From Bosea sp. 124 (GTDB lineage: Bacteria; Pseudomonadota; Alphaproteobacteria; Rhizobiales; Beijerinckiaceae): DNA of 64,000 bases. The stretch covers positions 2,187,001 through 2,251,000 of the forward strand of contig NZ_PZZM01000001.1 in assembly GCF_003046175.1 (NCBI RefSeq), read 5' to 3'. The notes under the pieces are model-generated. The model made no database searches, was not told where the DNA came from, and was given only the letters and a program-made list of their open reading frames with translations. The position numbers and the translations under genes are program-made. Shown one piece after another: positions 1 through 7,569 of this stretch (position 1 is its first letter; each line of letters begins with the position of its first letter).

Positions 1-459
1 ATGGTTGGTCTTGAGCTTCCCTCGGTCGACCGCCCAGCTCAACATCGCGGAAATTGTCGTAAGGCGGTTGTCGCCCTCACGTTTCCCGGAAGCGCGCACG
101 ATCTCGTCGCGCCACTCCAGGAGGTCCTCCTTTACGCGCTGGTCGTCGAGAGCCTTGATGGGCATAGAGCCGAATCTCGGCTCCGCCTTCGTCAACATCC
201 GCTTATATTCCGCCTGGGTTGAGGCGGCGAGCTCGGCGAACTCCACCGAACCTGTGTAGGCACGGACGAGGTCGTTGAAGGTGCCTTTGGGGCGTTGGAT
301 CGTGGCCTGCTGAGCCTTTGTATAGGTAGCCAGAAACTGGGCTGTCCCAGGTTTGCCCTCCAGCTTTTCCCCGGTTGCGCGGTGGTAGTGGTACGTCCGG
401 AAGGTCCCGTCTGCGAGACGCTTACGGACGGTGTTAACGCCCTTCAGCTTCACGCGCAC
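1..459 (-). CDS. Tyrosine recombinase/phage-type integrase, N-terminal part
   Basis: The minus-strand frame is open from the window edge to a GTG at 459 (a second GTG is at 453). The 153 visible residues show an integrase N-terminal arm (VRVKLKGVNTVRKRLADGT, then RTYHYHRATGEKLEG) and a SAM-like core-binding region. The latter contains EYKRML, GSMPIKAL and an LTTISAMLSWAVDRG helix. The catalytic R-H-R-Y domain lies beyond the left edge and cannot be checked. The start overlaps the end of the upstream small gene by 26 bases, so the two are probably co-transcribed. There is no ATG start, so the GTG choice rests on where the similarity begins. It is the probable integrase of the island. Confidence 0.75.
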   Translation of the reverse strand, partial: MRVKLKGVNTVRKRLADGTFRTYHYHRATGEKLEGKPGTAQFLATYTKAQQATIQRPKGTFNDLVRAYTGSVEFAELAASTQAEYKRMLTKAEPRFGSMPIKALDDQRVKEDLLEWRDEIVRASGKREGDNRLTTISAMLSWAVDRGKLKTNH

Positions 460-652
460 GGCGCTGCCTCCACTGGTCCAGAGGATTTGCAGCTTGGGCG
501 TGGGCGCCCACGTCCACAGCGGCCGGGGAGATGATGATGGCCCCGTCTTCCGTGATCTTTACCTGGCCGATCGGCAAGCCGGCCGCGAGGACACCCGCGA
601 CGGCACGCTTCACATCCGCTTGTCTGAATGGGGTTTTTCTAGCCATGGTCAT
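434..652 (-). CDS. Small hypothetical protein upstream of integrase
   Basis: This 72-residue protein starts MTMARKTPF and contains VKRAVAGVLAAGL and a short beta-like stretch (VKITEDGAIIISP), then an Arg-rich tail. Small proteins of this kind often precede integrases in alphaproteobacterial islands, and an excisionase- or regulator-like role is only a guess. The coding end overlaps the integrase start, which suggests translational coupling. An alternative start is the second Met at 646. I recognise no defined domain. Confidence 0.55.
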   Translation of the reverse strand: MTMARKTPFRQADVKRAVAGVLAAGLPIGQVKITEDGAIIISPAAVDVGAHAQAANPLDQWRQRRAREAEGR

Positions 653-1049
653 AACGACCGAGGCTCTTGACCGCGGGTTCTACCCGGTTACTGTTTTCCG
701 ACATCCCGAGAGCTCACAGAATGAGCATCGGCCGAAGGCCGATGCGGTTCCGTGCTCTCGAGTTCAGGCTAGGGTTTGCACATACCTAGCAAGGGAGGCG
801 TTACGCGGTTCCGGGCGCACTACCTGCGGGCGCACTCTGGCTGGCCCCTTCTCGCAATCCACTCACCACGCCCCGGCATGCCCTGCGGCTGACGGAAGCG
901 GAACCTTCGGCGGGCATTGCTGCGTGTTTCGACAGCTTAACCGCCGTTTGGAAGGCTGCTCTTCCTTCCTAACACTCCCGGTGCAACATCGGACGGGCCA
1001 TGATGTCCCGTCCGAATCGATGAGCTTCAGAACATAGCACGAACGCGAC
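653..1049. other. Non-coding stretch, no gene seen
   Basis: No credible coding frame was found on either strand. It includes the perfect hairpin at 725-745 and should contain the promoter of the small gene and integrase on the minus strand. Confidence 0.5.
725..745. repeat. Perfect 9-bp hairpin
   Basis: GCATCGGCC, loop GAA, GGCCGATGC. There is no T-run on either side, so it is not a standard intrinsic terminator. It could be an operator or a small repetitive palindrome. Confidence 0.5.
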
Positions 1050-1931
1050 TTATTTCGTAGCGGTAGTCGTGTTTATCAGGCGCTGTGCTTTGTAGCCCTG
1101 GTTGAGGGCAACCCAGCCCCAGGCCGGACGATCGGCTGCGGCATCGCGGACGACGAAGTCGTGGACGATGTGCTCGACGATGGTCAGCAGGCGCCCACCA
1201 TCGCGGCGCGGCTTGAAGACATAGAGTTCGTCGGCCCGGCTGACGCGTTCTGCCTCGCCGGTGTTGTAGCCGGTGAGGCGCATGGCTTCGCGCGGGTCGA
1301 GACCGAGGTCGGCGCAGTGCTTTCGGCCTGTAGGAGACGAGATCCAGCGGCCGAGGGCCGCCGGACTGAGTCGCTCATGAAGCTCCTTCTCGAAGGTGAT
1401 GAGCGAGAGCCCCTGCGGCAGGACGACGCGGATGACGCGCGGGCGGGCGTCGATCGGCGCGCCCGGGATCGGCTTGCGCGAGGGGTGGATGAGGACGAGG
1501 CGCCAGTTGTCGTAGCCCGGATCGCAGGCAAGGCCAGATTCAGCCTCGTACATGCCGGCATAGCGCTCGAGGTTGATGTCCTCGATCCGGGCGAGCGCGT
1601 TCTCGGACGCCGTCGCGGAGATCTTGAACAGCGGCAGCGCGAAGCGCCGCGCCAGGCCGTGGAGGCCCGTCGGCTGGTCCGGCGCTTTCAGCGTGTCACC
1701 GGAGCCGGCGACATAGACATAGGCGACGTGGCCGGGCTGGTAGGCCTCGGCGAACTCCGGGTCGAGGAAGGTATGTTCGGGGAGCGGCGCGAGATCCTTG
1801 CCGCCGATGGCGGGCCAGCGCGTCTCGACATAGTGCGTGACGGCGGCCGTGCTGCCCTCCTCGCGGATGCGGCGGGGCGTCGCCGGGATGGCGTGGCCAT
1901 CGCTGTTCGTCATGGTCATCATGATTTTCAT
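1050..1931 (-). CDS. Uncharacterised protein of the AAA+/IWPA cluster
   Basis: This 293-residue soluble protein has no signal peptide or membrane segment. The frame is open further upstream, but the ATG at 1931 (MKIMMTMT) is chosen because an AGGACGACAGGAC ribosome site sits just before it and longer starts would overlap the ATPase gene. Notable stretches are HVAYVYVAGSGDTLKAPD near residue 75 and, in the C-terminal half, ELYVFKPRRDGGRLLTIVEH. It is last in a minus-strand operon and starts 43 bases after the AAA+ gene ends, so it is a likely partner or client of that ATPase. I do not recognise the family. Confidence 0.7.
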   Translation of the reverse strand: MKIMMTMTNSDGHAIPATPRRIREEGSTAAVTHYVETRWPAIGGKDLAPLPEHTFLDPEFAEAYQPGHVAYVYVAGSGDTLKAPDQPTGLHGLARRFALPLFKISATASENALARIEDINLERYAGMYEAESGLACDPGYDNWRLVLIHPSRKPIPGAPIDARPRVIRVVLPQGLSLITFEKELHERLSPAALGRWISSPTGRKHCADLGLDPREAMRLTGYNTGEAERVSRADELYVFKPRRDGGRLLTIVEHIVHDFVVRDAAADRPAWGWVALNQGYKAQRLINTTTATK

Positions 1932-1974
1932 GTCCTGTCGTCCTGGGCTTCCCGGGGGCATTCCCGTTTTCGCC

Positions 1975-3201
1975 TCAATCCCGTTTCCTCTCTTCCTTCG
2001 CGACCGACTGGATGAACCCGATCGGCCTCCTTGCGGCCTCCTTGCTTGCCAGCAGGACCTGCTCGGCGCCGCGGATGTCCGCGGCGACGAGGTGCCGCCG
2101 CCCCGCTTCACAGGCAAGGCCCATGGCGATGGGCCACAGCCGCGACAGCATGCGCGGATTGTGGCGGACGCAGGCCTTAAACAGCGTCGTGTCTGGCTCA
2201 GCGAAGCTGCCGCCGACCCGCAAATTCGACTCCTGGAAGATGCTCAGCTGGATCGCGAGCATCTCGGCGTCCTTCAGCTCGACCTGGAAGACGATCAGCC
2301 GATCGACGATGCTGTCGGCCAGGGGATCGAGGCTGTTGGCGGTCGCAAACCAGAAGATGTGGTCGGCCCTGACCGCCAAGTCGACGAACTCGTCGACGAA
2401 GCGGGCAGCGTTCTCGCGCTCCAGAAGCGAGTGCAGGACATTCGTGGGGGTCTCGCTCGGGTTGATCGGCGAGGCCTTCTCGATCTCATCGATGACAATG
2501 AGCGGACAGGCATGGCTGCCCTCGATCAGAAGTTTTGCGACCTTGCCGGGGCCTGAGGACTTCCAGACTGGTGTCAGGCCTGAGAAGGCCGAGCCCCGAT
2601 CCGTCATCAGGTTCATGGCAATGACCTCCGAGGGGACGCCGAGCGCATCGGCGAGTTGCCGGGCGTAAAATGTCTTGCCGATTCCAGGTGCGCCGACCAC
2701 GACGGCGGGATCCAGCCGCAGCGGCGTTCCGGTCGCCGCGCTCAGGCCAGCCGCCCGAGCAATCCAGGACGTCACATCCCTGAACTGCGGGCAGATCGCA
2801 TCGAGACCGTTGATCCGCGCGATCATCGCCTCATCAGCGATAACGAGCTTGCGCCAAGGCCCGCGCTCGTCGACATGCATGCGCCTCCACAATCGGGCCT
2901 GACGCGACTGAGCTGCGTCCTCGTCGTTGCCCACCTCGGCAGGATCGCCGACGAAGCCATCGCCAAGACCGAGACGGCGGGCCAGGCGGTCGGCATCATA
3001 GATTTCGATCGCCGGGCCGGCAGGTACCAGTGCGCCGTCAGGCGATACCGCCGGCTCATCCAGCGGCTCTGGCGATGAGCTTTCGGGACGTTGCCCTTGG
3101 AGATGGGCAAGCAGGACTCGGTTCTTATGGTCGCGCCAGCTCTCGACGTGCTCGGCGTCGTCGAAGGCGGTTGGCGTCACGCTGCTCATGACCGGGCTCA
3201 C
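1975..3201 (-). CDS. AAA+ ATPase
   Basis: This 408-residue ATPase has a central AAA+ module with Walker A GAPGIGKT at about residues 170-177, Walker B LIVIDE at about 234-239, sensor-1 Asn in FATANS (about 289) and a candidate arginine finger in IVDRL (about 301). The first 160 residues are an acidic, poorly conserved N-terminal region. The arrangement recalls Lon/MoxR-type single-domain AAA+ proteins, but no protease or zinc motif is present. Its start overlaps the stop of the upstream gene by 4 bases (ATGA), so the two are translationally coupled. It probably remodels a target supplied by the neighbouring paralogs or by the 1050-1931 protein, which is inference. Confidence 0.85.
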   Translation of the reverse strand: MSPVMSSVTPTAFDDAEHVESWRDHKNRVLLAHLQGQRPESSSPEPLDEPAVSPDGALVPAGPAIEIYDADRLARRLGLGDGFVGDPAEVGNDEDAAQSRQARLWRRMHVDERGPWRKLVIADEAMIARINGLDAICPQFRDVTSWIARAAGLSAATGTPLRLDPAVVVGAPGIGKTFYARQLADALGVPSEVIAMNLMTDRGSAFSGLTPVWKSSGPGKVAKLLIEGSHACPLIVIDEIEKASPINPSETPTNVLHSLLERENAARFVDEFVDLAVRADHIFWFATANSLDPLADSIVDRLIVFQVELKDAEMLAIQLSIFQESNLRVGGSFAEPDTTLFKACVRHNPRMLSRLWPIAMGLACEAGRRHLVAADIRGAEQVLLASKEAARRPIGFIQSVAKEERKRD

Positions 3202-4136
3202 AGCTCAACGCCGCCGAGAACCGTCACGAAGGGCGGTCCCTGCCGGGCGATACGACGCCCGACGCCGATCGCGATCTCGACGAGCGCGCGCATGGAATCA
3301 GGATCGGATAAGCGCTCTGAGATGAGCCGTTCCACCCCCATCTTCACGACGAGGTCGTCGGAGCCGCGTGCTGGCCAAAGCCCGATACGGCAGAGCCGTG
3401 CATAGGCGAGGATGAGGGCGCCACGCCGCGCCGCATACCAGAACGGCCCCGGCTCCTCGGCGTCCGACCAGGCTTCGATCGCGGCGAAGAGCTGCCGTGT
3501 ACCATCAAGCAAGGCGCTCAGATCGGGAGGCGCTTTGAACCAGGTCTCCAGGGCATGAGCATCCTCGATGTGGTAGACGCCGGCACCCGTCTCGGTCTCA
3601 TCCCGCTCCGGCAGGACGGCGCCGCAAAAGCGACGCGCCGCCATCTCCATGCCGACAGGGACGCGCCCGCCTAATGTGAGCCGCATGCCGCCCGGGCGAT
3701 AGGTCGCTCGTAACGCCCGTTTCATGAGCGCTGGATCGTGGCGGCCGTCGCCACCGCCGTACTGCCGGGCCCGCTGCTGCGCGACCATAGCCTGAGCGAA
3801 GTCATCCTCGGGGGCGCTCGGCGGGACCAGCAGCATCGCGATCTCGCCGGCATGAGCGAGGATCGCAAGCGCATTGGCGGTATCGACCCGGTCCTCGAGC
3901 AATAAGGGATCGACCTCGGCTAGCGCGAGGAAGCGCTCGTATTGCTGCGCATGCAGCAGCGCCCGGCCACGCAGGTCGAGCAGCGACGGCAGCCGCTCCA
4001 GCAGCGCGGCATGGCGCTCCAGCGTGTCAGGCCTCTCCGGCAGGAGCATGTCGAGCGCAGCGAGCTCGTCGATGACGGGCATGCTGCCGGTCGTGAAGAC
4101 GAGGTCACGCAGGGACGGCGCGGTGTTGTCGGTCAT
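3198..4136 (-). CDS. IWPA-family paralog 1, function unknown
   Basis: This 312-residue, mainly helical protein has no membrane or signal segment. The C-terminal third carries RGALILAYARLCRIGLWPA, then an AK/VK-type helix and a DP motif. These align with the three other members of this tandem family (starts near 5199, 6327 and 7449). The middle shares VDTANALAILAHAG...LLVPP with paralog 2. AAGGAC lies about 10 bases upstream of the ATG. It overlaps the AAA+ gene. I know no characterised relative, and it may be an adaptor or structural subunit for the ATPase. Confidence 0.75.
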   Translation of the reverse strand: MTDNTAPSLRDLVFTTGSMPVIDELAALDMLLPERPDTLERHAALLERLPSLLDLRGRALLHAQQYERFLALAEVDPLLLEDRVDTANALAILAHAGEIAMLLVPPSAPEDDFAQAMVAQQRARQYGGGDGRHDPALMKRALRATYRPGGMRLTLGGRVPVGMEMAARRFCGAVLPERDETETGAGVYHIEDAHALETWFKAPPDLSALLDGTRQLFAAIEAWSDAEEPGPFWYAARRGALILAYARLCRIGLWPARGSDDLVVKMGVERLISERLSDPDSMRALVEIAIGVGRRIARQGPPFVTVLGGVEL

Positions 4137-4198
4137 GATCTGGATTGTCCTTGGGGTCGGCCTGTCCGCCCCTTCACGGTCCGCCCCGTCATGACGAA

Positions 4199-4221
4199 AG
4201 GCGCGCCATGTGGGCGCGCCT
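4199..4221 (-). terminator. GC-rich hairpin between paralogs 1 and 2
   Basis: Arms AGGCGCGCC and GGCGCGCCT, 9 bp, loop ATGTG. Read on the minus strand it is followed by TTTCGTC, a weak T-tract. It lies after the stop of paralog 2 and before the start of paralog 1, so it may attenuate read-through or protect the mRNA end. Confidence 0.5.
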
Positions 4222-4254
4222 CCTGATGGTTAGGTCCGGATCGGTGGGAAGCGG

Positions 4255-5199
4255 TCAGCCGGCCGCGTCGATGTTGAGGAACCGCGTCGACTGTCCGGCG
4301 ACCATTTCACCCTGCTCGAGCGCGATCTCGAAGAGCGCTCCGAGACGCTCGGGGTCGGTCGTTCGGGCTCGCACGAGATCGCGGGCGGCGAGCTTTGCCT
4401 CGACATCGCGCTGATCTCGGGCGGGCCAGAGCGCGACGCGCAGCAGGCGCGCGTAGCTGAGGATGATGGCGCCTTCGGTCGCATCCTCGACGACCCTCGC
4501 CGGCAGCCCGCTCGTGGCGAAGCCTTCGGTGTTGTGCAGCAGCTGGCAGGCAGCTTTGTACCAGCGCATGAGGTCCTGCCGCTTCGCGAAGAAGGCCTTC
4601 AGGCTGGCGGCGTGCTCGAGCGGATGAACGGCCGGCGTGCCACCAGGCGTGGCCGCGAGCGGCTTCGGCTGCAGGGCGCTCGCCCGGCGAGCCATTGTCT
4701 CGATCATCGTGCGGATGCCGGCGGCGTCGCTCGGCAGGTCCTGACCGCCGGGCTCGAGCTTCAGCGCGCTGGTCGCGCGGCGCGCCAGCGCGAGTTCCTC
4801 GCCATCGCCATGGCGCTTGGTATGGCGAAGCAGATGGAAGCCGAAGTTTCTGCCGGCCCAGGCGTCGTCGATGCTACGAGGCGGCAGAAGCAGGAGCGAG
4901 AGGTTCGCGGCGTTGACGAGCACCGTCAGCGCATTGGCGACGTCGATCCAGTCATCGACCAGCTCGGGCTCGCGGGCGAGACCCTTGATCAGCCGGCGAA
5001 CCTGGTCGGCATTGGCCTGCGCGCAGCCCCTGATCGGAAGCAGATCCGGAAGGGCGTTGCGCCAGTTGGCGAGCGTCTCGATCTCGGTCTCCGCCTGTCG
5101 GAACCGGGCCTCGAGCGCGAGAAGGTCGTCGGTGATCTGATGCTGCGTGGTGTCGAGGACGATGCTGCTGAGCAGGTCGCTGCGGTTGGTGGTGATCAT
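4255..5199 (-). CDS. IWPA-family paralog 2, function unknown
   Basis: This protein is 314 residues from the ATG at 5199 (MITTNRSDLL). A longer form from 5220 adds seven residues and also has a plausible AGGAG site. It matches paralog 1 in the middle (DVANALTVLV, LLLLPP) and at the C-terminus (EGAIILSYARLLRVALWPA, then DVEAKLAARDLV and TDPERLGALFEIA). The short N-terminal MTTN/MITTN start is shared with paralog 4. It is mostly helical and soluble. Function is unknown, and the similarity to its neighbours shows local duplication. Confidence 0.75.
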   Translation of the reverse strand: MITTNRSDLLSSIVLDTTQHQITDDLLALEARFRQAETEIETLANWRNALPDLLPIRGCAQANADQVRRLIKGLAREPELVDDWIDVANALTVLVNAANLSLLLLPPRSIDDAWAGRNFGFHLLRHTKRHGDGEELALARRATSALKLEPGGQDLPSDAAGIRTMIETMARRASALQPKPLAATPGGTPAVHPLEHAASLKAFFAKRQDLMRWYKAACQLLHNTEGFATSGLPARVVEDATEGAIILSYARLLRVALWPARDQRDVEAKLAARDLVRARTTDPERLGALFEIALEQGEMVAGQSTRFLNIDAAG

Positions 5200-5268
5200 G
5201 TTGCTTGGCCTTAATTCCATGGGGGTGATCTGCTCCTGGCAGTCGCTGTTCCTCAGTCTTCCCCAATC

Positions 5269-5300
5269 AAAAAGGGCAGCGCCGTTGCAGGCGCTGCCCT
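5269..5300 (-). terminator. Intrinsic terminator after paralog 3
   Basis: A 10-bp perfect stem (GGGCAGCGCC / GGCGCTGCCC), extended by one A-T pair, with a 6-base loop. On the minus strand it is followed directly by five T residues (complement of 5269-5273). This is a textbook rho-independent terminator inside what otherwise looks like one operon. Confidence 0.75.
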
Positions 5301-5328
5301 CGCTGTCATTTCATGCGCGGCTGGGCTG

Positions 5329-6327
5329 CTAAACCAGCTCGGACCAATCGAAGTTGAGCCGGTCACGAGCGTCCGCAGGCAAGGACTTGACCCATGCCGC
5401 GTCGGCCGTGACGTGGCGTACCGCCGCCTGCATGTGGATGGGATCGCCGATCTCCCCGCGCAGATTGATCAGCGCGACGATCTCCTGCTTCGTCGCCAGT
5501 GCGGCGCGGTTGTGAATCGGCCAGATCATGACCTGCGCCCCCGCCAGGTAGCCGGCGATGCGCGCGGCATCGGCTGCGACCATCAGCTCGCTCGCATTCT
5601 CCGGCCCGCGCTGGGCCAGCGCGATCAGCCGGTCGCAGGTCTCGAACATCTTGCGGGCCCGCACCAGGAGATGATCGAGATCGGGCGCGGCCTTCGCGAA
5701 GGCGACCCAGGCGGTGACCTGGGTATGAGCGTAGGCCGGCGGGCCTCCACGCAGTTCAAGCCCCTGCGTGAGGTCCCAGCGCTCGAGCGGCCAGATGGCC
5801 AGCCCGCGGCTGTCGCCCTGCGGCGGGGTGGGCGCCGCTGGCAGCATCAGCGACGGCACGCTGAAGGCCGCCCGCTTCCAGCGGATGCGGCGTGCCAGCG
5901 TCGCGTCGATCGTCGAGACGTAGGTCTTGTCGCGGCGATGGTGCAGTGCGCCGGTCTGCTCGGCGAGCGCCAGTTTGGCCTCGGCCCCCTCGAGGTCGTC
6001 GGCCGGCCAGATCGCGGTCAGCGCAACCAGGCTCAGGCTCATGATCTTGAGCCCGGCGCAGGCGAAGTCGTAGTCGCGGTCGCCGAGCTCTTTCGAGAGG
6101 CTGAGCCGGAACTCCTCGTTTGACAGGCTCTTGGCGTTGCGCGCCGCAGCCTTCAGGTCGATTGGCTGGCGGCGGAAGGCCACCAGCTCCGCGATGCTCG
6201 GATCTTCGCGACTGATGATCTCGACCGCCATCGCGATCGGGTCGCGCAGCGTCCGGTCGCCCGGCCCATCCACCGGGCCACCGGTGCGCGGGCTAAGCGA
6301 GCGCCCGCCCTGGTCATTCTTGCTCAT
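5329..6327 (-). CDS. IWPA-family paralog 3, function unknown
   Basis: This protein is 332 residues from the ATG at 6327 (MSKNDQGGRS). The frame is open 90 bases further upstream, but that stretch contains the intergenic hairpin at 6393-6418, so the shorter start is preferred. It is closest to paralog 4: both have a DP.(I/L)AEL(V/I)A..R N-terminal block, an (I/V)AIWP-type motif in the first half, and the C-terminal block GYLAGAQVMIWP...DPIHMQAAVRHV...W(V/I). The motif therefore occurs twice per protein, suggesting an internal repeat. Confidence 0.75.
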   Translation of the reverse strand: MSKNDQGGRSLSPRTGGPVDGPGDRTLRDPIAMAVEIISREDPSIAELVAFRRQPIDLKAAARNAKSLSNEEFRLSLSKELGDRDYDFACAGLKIMSLSLVALTAIWPADDLEGAEAKLALAEQTGALHHRRDKTYVSTIDATLARRIRWKRAAFSVPSLMLPAAPTPPQGDSRGLAIWPLERWDLTQGLELRGGPPAYAHTQVTAWVAFAKAAPDLDHLLVRARKMFETCDRLIALAQRGPENASELMVAADAARIAGYLAGAQVMIWPIHNRAALATKQEIVALINLRGEIGDPIHMQAAVRHVTADAAWVKSLPADARDRLNFDWSELV

Positions 6328-6392
6328 GCTAAACTCTTTTCTCGTGGGTCGCGACCATCCGGCCGCACTCTCCCTCCGGTCCTGAAATCGCA

Positions 6393-6418
6393 GATGGCGC
6401 CCCCACAGGGGCGCCATC
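6393..6418 (-). terminator. GC-rich hairpin between paralogs 3 and 4
   Basis: An 11-bp perfect stem (GATGGCGCCCC / GGGGCGCCATC) with loop CACA. It lies between the stop of paralog 4 and the start of paralog 3. There is no strong T-tract, so attenuation or RNA stabilisation is as likely as termination. Confidence 0.5.
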
Positions 6419-6447
6419 GACCTGTCATCTCCTCATTGCCTGTGTCG

Positions 6448-7449
6448 TCAGACAATCGGCATCCACGCCGGATCAAGCACGAGCGTGCCGCCGAACCGGA
6501 AGCGCTTGGCGATCCAGTTGGCTTCGCTGACGAGATGCCGGATCGCTGCCTGCTGATGCAGGGGATCGCATCGGCAAGCGCGATCGTTGATCAGCGCGAC
6601 CAACCTGAGTTTGGCCTGCGCATCGGCCGAGTGGAGCATCGCCGGCCAAATTGCCGCCCGCGCCGCGGCGAGATAGCCGAGAATGCGAGCGCCCTCCGCG
6701 GCCCGGCGCATCGGCGCGCTGTCGAGTTCGTTACGATTGGCGATCACCGTGAGGCGATCGGCGATGGTGATCATGGTGCTGAAGCGGTCGACCAGCGTGG
6801 TCAGGTCGGGATAGGCCTTGACGAAGGCGCCCCACCGGGCGATCGCGCGGCCATCCAGCGTCGCCGGGCCCCCGGTCAGCGGCACCGCGTCGACGAGGTC
6901 GAACCGCGACAGCGGCCAAGTCGCTAGATCCCGGTCAGAGGGCGCCGGCACAGCCGGGCCCGGAGGCACCACGAGCGCACCGACGTCGAAGGCCGCGCGG
7001 TGCAGCCTGATGCGAATTGCATCTTCGACCGAGAGCATCGGCGCGACCTCGAAGTCAGTGTCGCCATAGTGCGGCTGCGTCTCCCGGGCGAGCGCCCGCT
7101 TGGCGTCGGCGTCTTCGATCGTGTCGGTCGGCCAGATCGCGACGATGGCGGCGCCGCTCAAGCCGACGATCTGCAGTCCGACCTGCGCCATCTTATCCTC
7201 CTTGGTCTGCTCAAGGCCGTAGGGCAGTCGCCCCGCCTCGTCGTTGCACCGCTTCGCCTCGATCGCGAATCGCCGGAGGTCGGGTGCGTGCTCGCGCACC
7301 GCGATCAGCTCGGCGAGCGAGGGATCGTTGCCGATGCCACGGATCGCCTCGTCGAGCGGGTCGCGGATCGGTCCGAGCGGCCGGTCGCCCCCGCCCTCGT
7401 CATCGGTCGACATCGGCGTAATGCTCCGATCCTGGTCATTGGTCGTCAT
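6448..7449 (-). CDS. IWPA-family paralog 4, function unknown
   Basis: This protein is 333 residues from the ATG at 7449 (MTTNDQDRS), with AGGAAT about 10 bases upstream. A start at 7473 is also open. It has two copies of the family motif: GAAIVAIWPTDTIEDADAK in the first half and GARILGYLAAARAAIWPA, then AKLRLVALIND, DPLHQQAA and SEANWIAKR, at the C-terminus. It is the first of the tandem four and follows the exonuclease gene. No catalytic signature was recognised. Confidence 0.75.
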   Translation of the reverse strand: MTTNDQDRSITPMSTDDEGGGDRPLGPIRDPLDEAIRGIGNDPSLAELIAVREHAPDLRRFAIEAKRCNDEAGRLPYGLEQTKEDKMAQVGLQIVGLSGAAIVAIWPTDTIEDADAKRALARETQPHYGDTDFEVAPMLSVEDAIRIRLHRAAFDVGALVVPPGPAVPAPSDRDLATWPLSRFDLVDAVPLTGGPATLDGRAIARWGAFVKAYPDLTTLVDRFSTMITIADRLTVIANRNELDSAPMRRAAEGARILGYLAAARAAIWPAMLHSADAQAKLRLVALINDRACRCDPLHQQAAIRHLVSEANWIAKRFRFGGTLVLDPAWMPIV

Positions 7450-7514
7450 GGTCGGTTTATTCCTGTGGGTCACAGCCCCATCGGCTGCGCTTCACCTCCA
7501 TCTTTCCGAAATTG

Positions 7515-7542
7515 GAGAAGGCGCCGTCGCCGGCGCCTTCTC
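7515..7542 (-). terminator. GC-rich hairpin after exonuclease I gene
   Basis: An 11-bp perfect stem (GAGAAGGCGCC / GGCGCCTTCTC) with loop GTCGCC, between the exonuclease stop (7570) and the paralog 4 start (7449). There is no T-tract. It belongs to the same series as the hairpins at 4199, 5274 and 6393. Confidence 0.5.
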
Positions 7543-7569
7543 GTCGTCACCCGCCTTGGCCTGGTCGGT

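Noticed and set aside
1161..2015. Long plus-strand ORF opposite the 293-residue gene
   Set aside because: It is antisense to a well-placed minus-strand gene and is a high-GC shadow frame with no recognisable motif.
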